This document shows, piece by piece, positions 1-5,280 of a stretch of DNA of 6,470 nt. A program made the position numbers and the translations under genes. Where the stretch lies: the NCBI GenBank assembly GCA_964470285.1, contig CAYYBZ010000125.1, positions 1 to 6,470 on the forward strand. Reading direction: 5' to 3'. The stretch is from CAYYBZ01 sp964470285 [NCBI: uncultured Oligoflexia bacterium] (GTDB lineage: Bacteria; Bdellovibrionota_G; CAYYBZ01). Below the pieces are notes generated by a model, which ran no database searches, was not told the origin of the DNA, and was given only the letters and a program-made list of their open reading frames with translations. Every line of letters begins with the position of its first letter. The stretch's first letter is position 1.

Positions 1-315
1 AAAAAAATTCTTCTTTTCGGAGCGGGCGAAGGCGGAAAACTGGTACTCAATGAAATCAGAAAAAACCGTAATATGAACGTTAACCCGATTGGAATTATAG
101 ACGATGACGAGTCAAAACACGGCAAAAAGCTCCTTGGAGTGCCTGTTTTAGGCGGAAGGGATAAAATAGCCTCAATTGTTCAGGAAAATGAAATAGAAAA
201 AATATTAATCGCCGTACCGTCAGCCGAAGAAAAGGAAATCAATGATATTATTCTAAAGTGCAGGGAAGCGCATGCCGACTATTCGGTAATGAAGAGTTTT
301 GACGAACTTTTCTAA
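1..315 (+). CDS. CapD/WbpM/FlaA1-type sugar-nucleotide protein, N-terminal Rossmann domain only (5' end outside window, C-terminus truncated)
   Basis: The reading frame is open from base 1 and gives 104 residues before TAA at 313-315; the true start lies upstream. Residues 1-12 carry the dinucleotide-binding glycine motif GAGEGG (residues 7-12). It is followed by GIIDDD (31-36), HGKKLLGVPVLGG (40-52) and ILIAVPSAEEKEI (68-80). This is the usual order in the CoA_binding_3-type domain between the membrane helices and the catalytic short-chain-dehydrogenase domain of CapD, WbpM, PglF and FlaA1, which make 4-keto-6-deoxy sugar nucleotides for surface polysaccharides. In those proteins about 300 more residues follow, with a second glycine motif and the catalytic Tyr/Lys. 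Here translation stops at SFDELF, near the domain boundary, so the product should lack dehydratase activity. It may be a decayed remnant or a stand-alone nucleotide-binding protein; I favour a remnant. The family assignment is firm and the functional status is not. Confidence 0.75.
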   Translation, partial: KKILLFGAGEGGKLVLNEIRKNRNMNVNPIGIIDDDESKHGKKLLGVPVLGGRDKIASIVQENEIEKILIAVPSAEEKEINDIILKCREAHADYSVMKSFDELF

Positions 316-346
316 AGTTACGAGTTAAGGGTGAAAACACTTTATC

Positions 347-421
347 TTGAGAATTCAGTAAGTGCTTTTTCATTCGCCGGAAACCCACGAGGCTCAGAAA
401 AAGCACTTACTGAATTCTCAA
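347..421. repeat. Palindromic element E1 (25-bp perfect inverted repeat)
   Basis: The arms 347-371 and 397-421 are perfect reverse complements of 25 bp, separated by a 25-base loop (372-396) that contains GGAAACCCACGAGGCTCA. The outer ends read TTGAGAATTC and GAATTCTCAA. The element starts 31 bases after the stop codon of the CapD-like gene. Its ends and loop match E3 (5221-5280), and the inner part of its stem matches E2 with paired base changes. No open frame inside it suggests a gene, and no target-site duplication is obvious. Confidence 0.9.
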
Positions 422-430
422 AACATAATT

Positions 431-456
431 AAACCCGCTTAGGCTCAAAAAAGTAC
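431..456. repeat. Half copy (H) of the E palindrome family
   Basis: The sequence AAACCCGCTTAGGCTC (431-446) followed by an A-run and GTAC matches the loop and the start of the right arm of E2 (GAAACCCGCTTACGTTCG, then A-run and GTAC). No matching left arm lies upstream: E1 ends at 421, only ten bases before. The copy breaks off at GTACATTT, where repeat R1 begins. It is best read as the right half of a truncated element. Confidence 0.6.
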
Positions 457-460
457 ATTT

Positions 461-501
461 GTCATTGCGAGAAATCCAAAGGATTTCGTGGCAATCCCGT
501 G
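461..501 (+). repeat. R1: GTCATTGCGA-type short palindromic repeat
   Basis: GTCATTGCGAGAAATCC, a three-base AAA loop, then GGATTTCGTGGCAATCCCGT form an imperfect hairpin. GAAATCC pairs with GGATTTC, and ATTGC pairs with GCAAT further out. Similar GTCATTGCGA...GCAATC units are a widespread intergenic repeat type in bacterial genomes, a statement from general knowledge rather than a search. R1 directly follows the half element H. Confidence 0.7.
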
Positions 502-512
502 ATAACAATCTT

Positions 513-582
513 AAAAATCCGGTAAGTACTTTTTTCTCACTGAAACCCGCTTACGTTCGAAAAAAGTACTTACCGGATTTTT
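513..582. repeat. Palindromic element E2 (24-bp perfect inverted repeat)
   Basis: The arms 513-536 and 559-582 are perfect reverse complements of 24 bp around a 22-base loop (537-558) containing GAAACCCGCTTACGTTC. The stem begins AAAAATCCGG and ends CCGGATTTTT, so an A-tract and a T-tract flank the GC-richer core on both strands. That is the layout of a bidirectional intrinsic terminator, and the position between two convergent genes would suit that role. Sequence shared with E1 and H shows it is also a member of a repeat family. Confidence 0.9.
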
Positions 583-583
583 T
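513..583. terminator. Possible bidirectional terminator formed by E2
   Basis: The hairpin described as E2 ends in six T on the plus strand (578-583) and in five T on the minus strand (the complement of 513-517). It could end transcripts from both convergent genes. The unusually long stem and 22-base loop are not typical of a simple intrinsic terminator, so termination may be a side effect of a mobile or structural repeat. Confidence 0.35.
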
Positions 584-620
584 GTATTACTTCCCACATA
601 GTGTGTTAGATGGAAATGCC

Positions 621-690
621 CTTAAGCGCTAGCCGCACTTAAGATCATTTATAGGGGCTTTGCCCCCTCAAATCGCTGAAGACGATTCGA
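621..690. repeat. Cluster of three short hairpins
   Basis: Three adjacent dyads are visible. CTTAAGCGC (621-629) pairs with GCACTTAAG (635-643) with one mismatch. GGGGC (654-658) pairs with GCCCC (662-666) across a TTT loop. TCAAATCG (668-675) pairs with CGATTCGA (683-690) with one mismatch. Just beyond, GCCTCCCCAT (691-700) is roughly complementary to ATAGGGGC (651-658), so the last two hairpins may form one cruciform-like unit. None is followed by a clear T-run. Confidence 0.5.
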
Positions 691-712
691 GCCTCCCCAT
701 AAGATATTTATT

Positions 713-750
713 GTCATTGCGAAGAGCTTTAGTGACGAAGCAATCCCGTG
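713..750 (+). repeat. R4: GTCATTGCGA-type repeat, plus orientation
   Basis: The unit opens GTCATTGCGAAGAG and closes GACGAAGCAATCCCGTG, the same ends as R1 with a different, weakly pairing middle. Its end GAAGCAATCC (738-747) is a perfect complement of GGATTGCTTC (780-789) in the oppositely oriented R3. R4 and R3 can therefore form one larger palindrome of about 105 bp. Confidence 0.7.
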
Positions 751-779
751 AAAACAATTCAAATTAAAATAACATAGCT

Positions 780-817
780 GGATTGCTTCAAAATCCTGAT
801 GGATTTTTCGCAAAGAC
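780..817 (-). repeat. R3: GTCATTGCGA-type repeat, minus orientation
   Basis: On the minus strand it reads GTCTTTGCGAAAAATCC, then AGGATTTTGAAGCAATCC, so AAAATCC and GGATTTT form an inner stem. It differs from R1 by a one-base change in the opening motif and by AA for TG before GCAATCC. It faces R4 across a 29-base AT-rich spacer. Confidence 0.65.
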
Positions 818-822
818 AAGAA

Positions 823-862
823 GGTTATTCCGTGCGAATTCTTGTGAATTTCTCGTGATGAC
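823..862 (-). repeat. R2: degenerate GTCATTGCGA-type repeat next to the kinase stop codon
   Basis: On the minus strand it reads GTCATCACGAGAAATTCAC, then AAGAATTCGCACGGAATAACC. This aligns with R1 throughout but carries several transitions, and GAATTC opposite GAAATTC keeps an inner stem. It begins seven bases after the stop codon of the 709-residue kinase gene, so transcripts of the export operon would run into it first. Confidence 0.55.
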
Positions 863-869
863 AAAAGGA

Positions 870-2999
870 CTACGCGTCTATTCTTTTTTCCGGTTTTGAA
901 TCTTTGCTCTCATCTTTTCCATAACGATAAGATGAGCTGTAATATCCGTAATTGTAATATTTACCGAAATACCTTTTCTTTTCGATATTGAATCCGTTAA
1001 ATATAACACCGATTATATTAGCATTTACCTTCAACAGTTGATTCATAGACGTTTTCAACAGGGATTTCACTGTTTTGTCCGCACCGACTATAAGAATAAC
1101 GGCATCTACCATCTGGGCGATGATCGTCGAGTCTGTTACCGGTGCAATTGGGCTCGAATCAATAATAATTCTATCGTACCTGTTCTTAAGTTCGGCTATC
1201 ACCTCTTTGGTTTTCGGCGATTCTAAAAGCTCCGCCGGATTCGGGGGAAGCGTCCCCGTTGTCATGACATCGAGACTCGGAGAAATACCCGAATTTTTAA
1301 TACACTCTTCTAAAGACTTCATTCCCGCCAGAAAATCGCTTAAACCGTCTTCTTTTTGAATGTCAAGAACCTTACTGACGGAAGACTTTCTTAAGTCCAT
1401 GTCAATAAGCAGGGTTTTTGCACCTGTCTGGGATATGCTTGTTGCCAGATTAAATGCTGACGTAGTTTTTCCGTCCTTTTCACCGGCCGATGTTATAAGA
1501 AAGTTCTTATAGCCGTGCGTTGATGAAAGAAACGCCAGATTGGTCCGAATTGTTTTATAAACTTCTGAAAAACTTGATTTCGGATCTGTCGCTGTCATCA
1601 ACTCAATTTTCACTTGAGAGTCATTACCGTTTTTAGGCTGATGCAAAGGAATAATCCCAAGCATGGGAACCTTGCAGTATTTTTCAATATCTTCTTCGGA
1701 TTTAACCGTATTATCAAGACCTTCGATAATATACGCAAGGCCTATACCTCCAAAAAGACCGAATGCAATAGCCATTAAAATATTCATTTTTACATTGGGC
1801 TTTACCGGAGTTGTTGGAATCAATGCCCTATCGACAACTTTGATATTATTTGAATTTATAAGGCCTGTAAGACCCGCTTCTTTCATTTTTTTGTTAAGTC
1901 CTTCAAAATATGTTTTATTGGCTTCCTGTACAGAACTTATGTTCTGCATTTTGAGCTGAAGCTTATCAATCTTAAGGGCTTCCATTTTCTGATTTTCAAG
2001 GCTTTTTGAGATGGAATTTTCCTGAGCCCTGGTAAGCAAATACTCCGTCTTTAGCCTTGATACTTCCGATTCCGCTTCTCTTTTAGCCGAGTTAAAAATC
2101 TCTTCAATTTTTACGTTCAATTCGACAATGCGGGGGTGCTTTTCTTTATATCTCTTTTTCAACTCTCCCTGCTCACGGACAAGATTGTCATAATCTGTTT
2201 TAAGGCTGGTCATAAGATCACTGTTCACCGTACCGAAAAGCTTTTCAGAATCTTTTGTGTTGTTAACAATAGAATTAAGAGCCCTGTATTTGGCTTCAAG
2301 CCTGATTCTTTGATTTTTTACCTCGTTCAAAGATTCGTTAAGAGAAACAAGATTTTCCTTTACTATATTTTGCTTGTTTTCAAGTGAAACAATATTATGC
2401 TGCTCTTTGAAGTTTTGAAGTTTGTCATCACTTTTGGATTTCTCTTCACTAAAAATTTCCATCTGCTTGTTTAGAATTTCTGCAGCCTGTTTTGCACCCC
2501 TTATCTTTTTATTGAGATTTTCTTCTACGTAAGCGTCCGCCACCATATTGCTTAGAAGAGCAGCGCGCTTAGGATCCGGACTATCCAGTGATATAATCAC
2601 AAGTCTGCTCTTTTCAACAGGATCCACTCCTATAGAGCCATGCAGCATACTTATAAGAGATTCCCTTTTTGTATTTTTGGGAACCAATCCCTTATCTATC
2701 ATCTTATCGGCTACTATTCCCATAAGATTTCTGCTCTTAATTATTTTGTACTCTGTTTCGTAATATGTCTGAATGCTCCACCAGTTTTGGGGACTGTCTG
2801 TGACAACTTCCTTGTAAAAGCTTATGTTGGGAGTTTCAACTCCAACCTCAACTGTTGTTTTGGCCCGGTATATCTTTTGCTGTCTCAAAGTCGCAAGTGT
2901 TACCATAACGACTACAAGAACCAGAAAAAGAGATATAAGTCTTTTTCTCTTGATTATTATTTCAAGGAATTCCTGCAGATAAAACTGTGTTGAATCCAT
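870..2999 (-). CDS. Polysaccharide co-polymerase fused to BY-type tyrosine autokinase (Wzc/ExoP/GumC-like)
   Basis: This 709-residue inner-membrane protein belongs to the PCP-2a class, which sets chain length and drives assembly of exported polysaccharide. A Wzz-type N-terminus has a first membrane helix at about 21-38, then a long periplasmic part with predicted coiled coils at about 165-375. The second helix, about 405-425, follows the proline-containing TTPVKPNVK. The cytoplasmic kinase has Walker A (A505 to T512, GEKDGKTT), Walker A' LLIDMDLR (530-537) and Walker B IIIDSSP (611-617). The C-terminus has eight tyrosines between 677 and 693, the usual autophosphorylation cluster. The EX2RX2R oligomerisation motif reads EVYKTIR (479-485), with Lys in place of the first Arg. 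ATG at 2997-2999 follows AGGGGG at good spacing. The gene starts 9 bp after the OPX gene and appears to be the last in the operon. Confidence 0.93.
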   Translation of the reverse strand: MDSTQFYLQEFLEIIIKRKRLISLFLVLVVVMVTLATLRQQKIYRAKTTVEVGVETPNISFYKEVVTDSPQNWWSIQTYYETEYKIIKSRNLMGIVADKMIDKGLVPKNTKRESLISMLHGSIGVDPVEKSRLVIISLDSPDPKRAALLSNMVADAYVEENLNKKIRGAKQAAEILNKQMEIFSEEKSKSDDKLQNFKEQHNIVSLENKQNIVKENLVSLNESLNEVKNQRIRLEAKYRALNSIVNNTKDSEKLFGTVNSDLMTSLKTDYDNLVREQGELKKRYKEKHPRIVELNVKIEEIFNSAKREAESEVSRLKTEYLLTRAQENSISKSLENQKMEALKIDKLQLKMQNISSVQEANKTYFEGLNKKMKEAGLTGLINSNNIKVVDRALIPTTPVKPNVKMNILMAIAFGLFGGIGLAYIIEGLDNTVKSEEDIEKYCKVPMLGIIPLHQPKNGNDSQVKIELMTATDPKSSFSEVYKTIRTNLAFLSSTHGYKNFLITSAGEKDGKTTSAFNLATSISQTGAKTLLIDMDLRKSSVSKVLDIQKEDGLSDFLAGMKSLEECIKNSGISPSLDVMTTGTLPPNPAELLESPKTKEVIAELKNRYDRIIIDSSPIAPVTDSTIIAQMVDAVILIVGADKTVKSLLKTSMNQLLKVNANIIGVIFNGFNIEKKRYFGKYYNYGYYSSSYRYGKDESKDSKPEKRIDA

Positions 3000-3008
3000 A
3001 ACTTCCCC

Positions 3009-3941
3009 CTAGAAAAAACTTTCCGGAACGACTATAACGTCATTCGGTTTAACGGCCACGTTTTTTGTTTTTTGCTTTAAAACTTTGCTTAAATTCACCT
3101 TGATCCTTTGCTCATTTCCCTTTTCCCCGACCCTCAAGATATAGGTTGAGCTCTGCGAAGCTTCGGGTGAAGGGCCTCCGGCCAGAGTAACCGCCTGCAA
3201 AACGCCCATATTATCGGAATATAAAACAGGACCCGGCTTCTGGACGCTTCCGAAAACGTAAACCTCGTTTGCCTTGGGTATGTTTACTACATCCCCACCC
3301 TTAATCTCGATATTCTGGGAAATATCCCCGCCTTTTAAAATTTTTGCATAATCAATCACAATCGGAATCAGTTTAGAAATCTCTTTTGCTTGCGGTTCTT
3401 TTCCTTTTTTTGAATCAGATTCATCGCTTTTTAAAGATTTATCGATATCTTCTTTTACTTCCTTTTCAATACTCTTTGAGCTTTCCTGAACCGCAAATTT
3501 CGTTTTCCTTAAGACAACAACCTTCGTTGATCCAGATTTGTCAAGGCCTCCCGCCATGGATATTACGTCCAGAAGATTTACTTTTCTCTTTAGCGGATAC
3601 ATGCCCGGTTTTTGTACCGACCCTACGACTAGAACCTTTTTAGAGTTGTACTCCTTGACACTAACGCTTACTTTCGGATTAACAAGATAATCCTTTGAAA
3701 GTATTTCCGTTATCTTATCTCTTATCTCCTCTTCGGTTTTATCTGCCACCGGAATATCCCCGACGGCGGTATAATTCAGATTACCCTCACCGGCAACCTT
3801 AAAATCTCCCGAAAAATCCTTTTCTTTATAGACTTTCACCGTAATAACGTCACCGGGTCCGACGGTGTAATCCGACGCCATTAATGACAAGCTGATCATT
3901 ATTGCCAGGATTGAACTTATAATTATAATTAAATCTTTCAT
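3009..3941 (-). CDS. Polysaccharide export (OPX, Wza-family) protein with two SLBB domains
   Basis: This 310-residue protein is the periplasmic/outer-membrane conduit of a polysaccharide secretion machine. A signal peptide (about 1-22, ending SLMA before SDY) leads into a Poly_export domain (about 23-97) opening YTVGPGDVITVKVY. Two SLBB domains follow, each starting with the same GSVQKPG (107-113 and 231-237) and carrying AGG at 130-132 and 254-256. A Lys/Glu/Ser-rich insert of about 40 residues (150-190) lies between them. There is no cysteine in the protein, so it cannot be lipidated as Wza is. It also ends at PNDVIVVPESFF without Wza's C-terminal membrane helix; E. coli Wza is about 70 residues longer. 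Such OPX proteins are paired with a separate barrel porin, and one is encoded 9 bp upstream. ATG at 3939-3941 follows AGGG with 7-base spacing. Confidence 0.92.
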   Translation of the reverse strand: MKDLIIIISSILAIMISLSLMASDYTVGPGDVITVKVYKEKDFSGDFKVAGEGNLNYTAVGDIPVADKTEEEIRDKITEILSKDYLVNPKVSVSVKEYNSKKVLVVGSVQKPGMYPLKRKVNLLDVISMAGGLDKSGSTKVVVLRKTKFAVQESSKSIEKEVKEDIDKSLKSDESDSKKGKEPQAKEISKLIPIVIDYAKILKGGDISQNIEIKGGDVVNIPKANEVYVFGSVQKPGPVLYSDNMGVLQAVTLAGGPSPEASQSSTYILRVGEKGNEQRIKVNLSKVLKQKTKNVAVKPNDVIVVPESFF

Positions 3942-3950
3942 AGTAAATCC

Positions 3951-5219
3951 CTAAAAGTAATTAAATCCTAAACCGAAATAAACAGTATGCCTCAGAAATT
4001 CAGCCGAGCTTGCTCCCTGAACAACTCCTACGAGATTTGAGTCCCTGTTTTCAATACCGTAACCGAGTATGAAGCTCAGCCATTTTTTAAATCTATAAGC
4101 GCCCTCAAGCCTTAATCTCAAAACCAGATCATCTCTTTGTTCGCCGGCTCCGTTATCAACGGGACCCGAAAAATTTATATCGTCGAGATCAAACTTCAAA
4201 TCTACGCTCCACTTTCTTAAAAAATCATAGCTAACTGAGAATTTGAATCCGTTTATTGAGCTATATGGGCTGTAGATGGAATAGTCAATCTTTCTTGAAT
4301 AGGCGGTATTGATTCTAAATCTTCGCATCAGGAAATAATTAATACCTGCTTCTGCAACCAGGTCCGATGCGCTTTCACCTATGCTGAAATTGATTCTGTT
4401 GAATCCGAGCTTCGCTATTATACTTAATCTTCTTGTAAAGGCCCCTACAAGACCGAACATGGTTCTGTAAGCGTTGGATGTGATATCACCTCCCAGAAAA
4501 CTGTTGTTATAAGTCTGATTTGCTCTGGTGTAATCAAACTCAAAAGTGGCCTGAGTCTTAGGCAAAAATCTGTATTTTGAGCTTAAATTGACCTTTGATC
4601 TAAGTTGAACGCTGTTACCGAAAAAGTCGGAACCGTTAAATATTTCGTCCCACTTTTTGTATGTATTCACATATCCCATACTTATCTCAAGATTTTCACC
4701 CGGTGTAATATATCCCGATGATACATTAAGAATGTTTGTAATCACCCTTGTGTTGTTAAGTATTTCAACATCTGCAGGCTCTGAAGTATCTCTGAAATCC
4801 TCAATTAGTTGTAAATAAATTCTTTTTGTAAAAGGAGTTGAAAACAATTCCCCCCTGAAGTCATGCCCCGTGTAATCCTGCTGGGAAAACCTTGCATTTT
4901 TATGAACCAGAAATTTGTATCCGGCAAGTACATCTAGTCTTGCGCCTTTACCTACCATATCAAGGCCCGGCTGAATATCGAAAAACGCATCCCTTTGTTT
5001 ACCTGTATCAGAATACAAGGCGTTTGTATCCATGCTTCCCTTAAAAAGGAAGGTCGGTATAAGGTTGAGCTTGCCGAGTCTTAATCTTTTCAAACCTTTA
5101 ATCGAGTGATCTCGGGAGATAGAAGGATGACGTATCATTTCCGCACATAGACCCAAAGGCCATAAGAAAGCACCCGTGAAAAGCATCATCACCGCCAATA
5201 TTTTATTCACTCTGCACAT
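3951..5219 (-). CDS. Outer-membrane beta-barrel protein, BBP2-like, probable polysaccharide porin
   Basis: The 422-residue product has an N-terminal signal peptide, probably cleaved after GLCA (residue 26). A short basic stretch follows, then alternating hydrophobic/polar strands to a C-terminal Phe (FGLGFNYF), the usual beta-signal for Bam-mediated insertion. The region LNLIPTFLF ... DTNALYSD ... FFDIQPGLDM resembles the opening of the BBP2 porin family (Pfam Putative beta-barrel porin 2), common in exopolysaccharide loci. The length suits a barrel of about 16-18 strands, which I have not counted reliably. Its place directly before an OPX gene lacking a membrane helix suggests it forms the outer-membrane pore for the polymer. 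The start is uncertain: the ATG at 5217-5219 has no Shine-Dalgarno and abuts palindrome E3. GTG at codon 4 or ATG at codons 11-12 are alternatives, the last two preceded by GGCGGTG. Confidence 0.85.
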   Translation of the reverse strand: MCRVNKILAVMMLFTGAFLWPLGLCAEMIRHPSISRDHSIKGLKRLRLGKLNLIPTFLFKGSMDTNALYSDTGKQRDAFFDIQPGLDMVGKGARLDVLAGYKFLVHKNARFSQQDYTGHDFRGELFSTPFTKRIYLQLIEDFRDTSEPADVEILNNTRVITNILNVSSGYITPGENLEISMGYVNTYKKWDEIFNGSDFFGNSVQLRSKVNLSSKYRFLPKTQATFEFDYTRANQTYNNSFLGGDITSNAYRTMFGLVGAFTRRLSIIAKLGFNRINFSIGESASDLVAEAGINYFLMRRFRINTAYSRKIDYSIYSPYSSINGFKFSVSYDFLRKWSVDLKFDLDDINFSGPVDNGAGEQRDDLVLRLRLEGAYRFKKWLSFILGYGIENRDSNLVGVVQGASSAEFLRHTVYFGLGFNYF

Positions 5220-5220
5220 C

Positions 5221-5280
5221 TGAGAATTTTCATTTCCGCTCGGTACACCTGAACCCGCTTATCGATAAGCTAAATTCTCA
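5221..5280. repeat. Palindromic element E3 filling the gap between two operon genes
   Basis: The 9-bp arms TGAGAATTT (5221-5229) and AAATTCTCA (5272-5280) are perfect complements. Between them lie CATTTCCG and GAACCCGCTTA, matching CATTCGCCG and the AACCC loop of E1 and the AACCCGCTTA of E2. An exact internal palindrome GCTTATCGATAAGC spans 5257-5270. Compared with E1 the ends and loop are kept, but about 12 bp of each stem arm is absent. The right arm contains the TGA stop (minus strand) of the 178-residue gene, and the left arm ends one base before the ATG of the barrel gene. Confidence 0.75.

Larger units (their letters stand above)
316..869. other. Gene-free convergent intergenic region packed with palindromic repeats
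   Basis: These 554 bases lie between the convergent 3' ends of the CapD-like gene and the kinase gene. No open frame here has a convincing ribosome site or recognisable product; the longest (minus strand, 649-864) runs straight through inverted repeats. The region holds the long hairpins E1 (347-421) and E2 (513-582), a half copy H (431-456), repeats R1 (461-501), R4 (713-750), R3 (780-817) and R2 (823-862), and short hairpins at 621-643, 654-666 and 668-690. Little of the region is free of dyad symmetry. Confidence 0.8.

Noticed and set aside
1-315. Assignment to a WcaJ/WbaP-type undecaprenyl-phosphate sugar transferase
   Set aside because: Such proteins share a similar middle domain, but the ILIAVPSA...ILKCREA...SFDELF pattern fits CapD/WbpM proteins better. 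The deciding C-terminal domain is absent, so some doubt remains.
347-582. E1-H-E2 as a CRISPR array or integron attC sites
   Set aside because: Spacing is irregular, copies are imperfect relative to each other, there are no uniform spacers, and no cas or integrase gene is in the window. attC sites also have unpaired bulges, whereas these stems are perfect.
649-864. 71-codon open frame on the minus strand
   Set aside because: It runs through repeats R2, R3 and R4 and the short hairpins, has no good ribosome site, and its product is just translated palindromes.
1038-2993. Several plus-strand open frames of 62-117 codons
   Set aside because: They lie antisense inside the well-supported kinase gene, match nothing recognisable and lack ribosome sites.
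3386-3643. 85-codon plus-strand frame inside the OPX gene
   Set aside because: It is antisense to conserved Poly_export/SLBB coding sequence and has no features of its own.
5140-5219. Lipoprotein signal (GLC) at the start of the barrel protein
   Set aside because: Leu directly before the Cys does not fit the lipobox, and the sequence reads well as a type I signal cleaved after GLCA. A lipidated barrel of this family would also be unusual.
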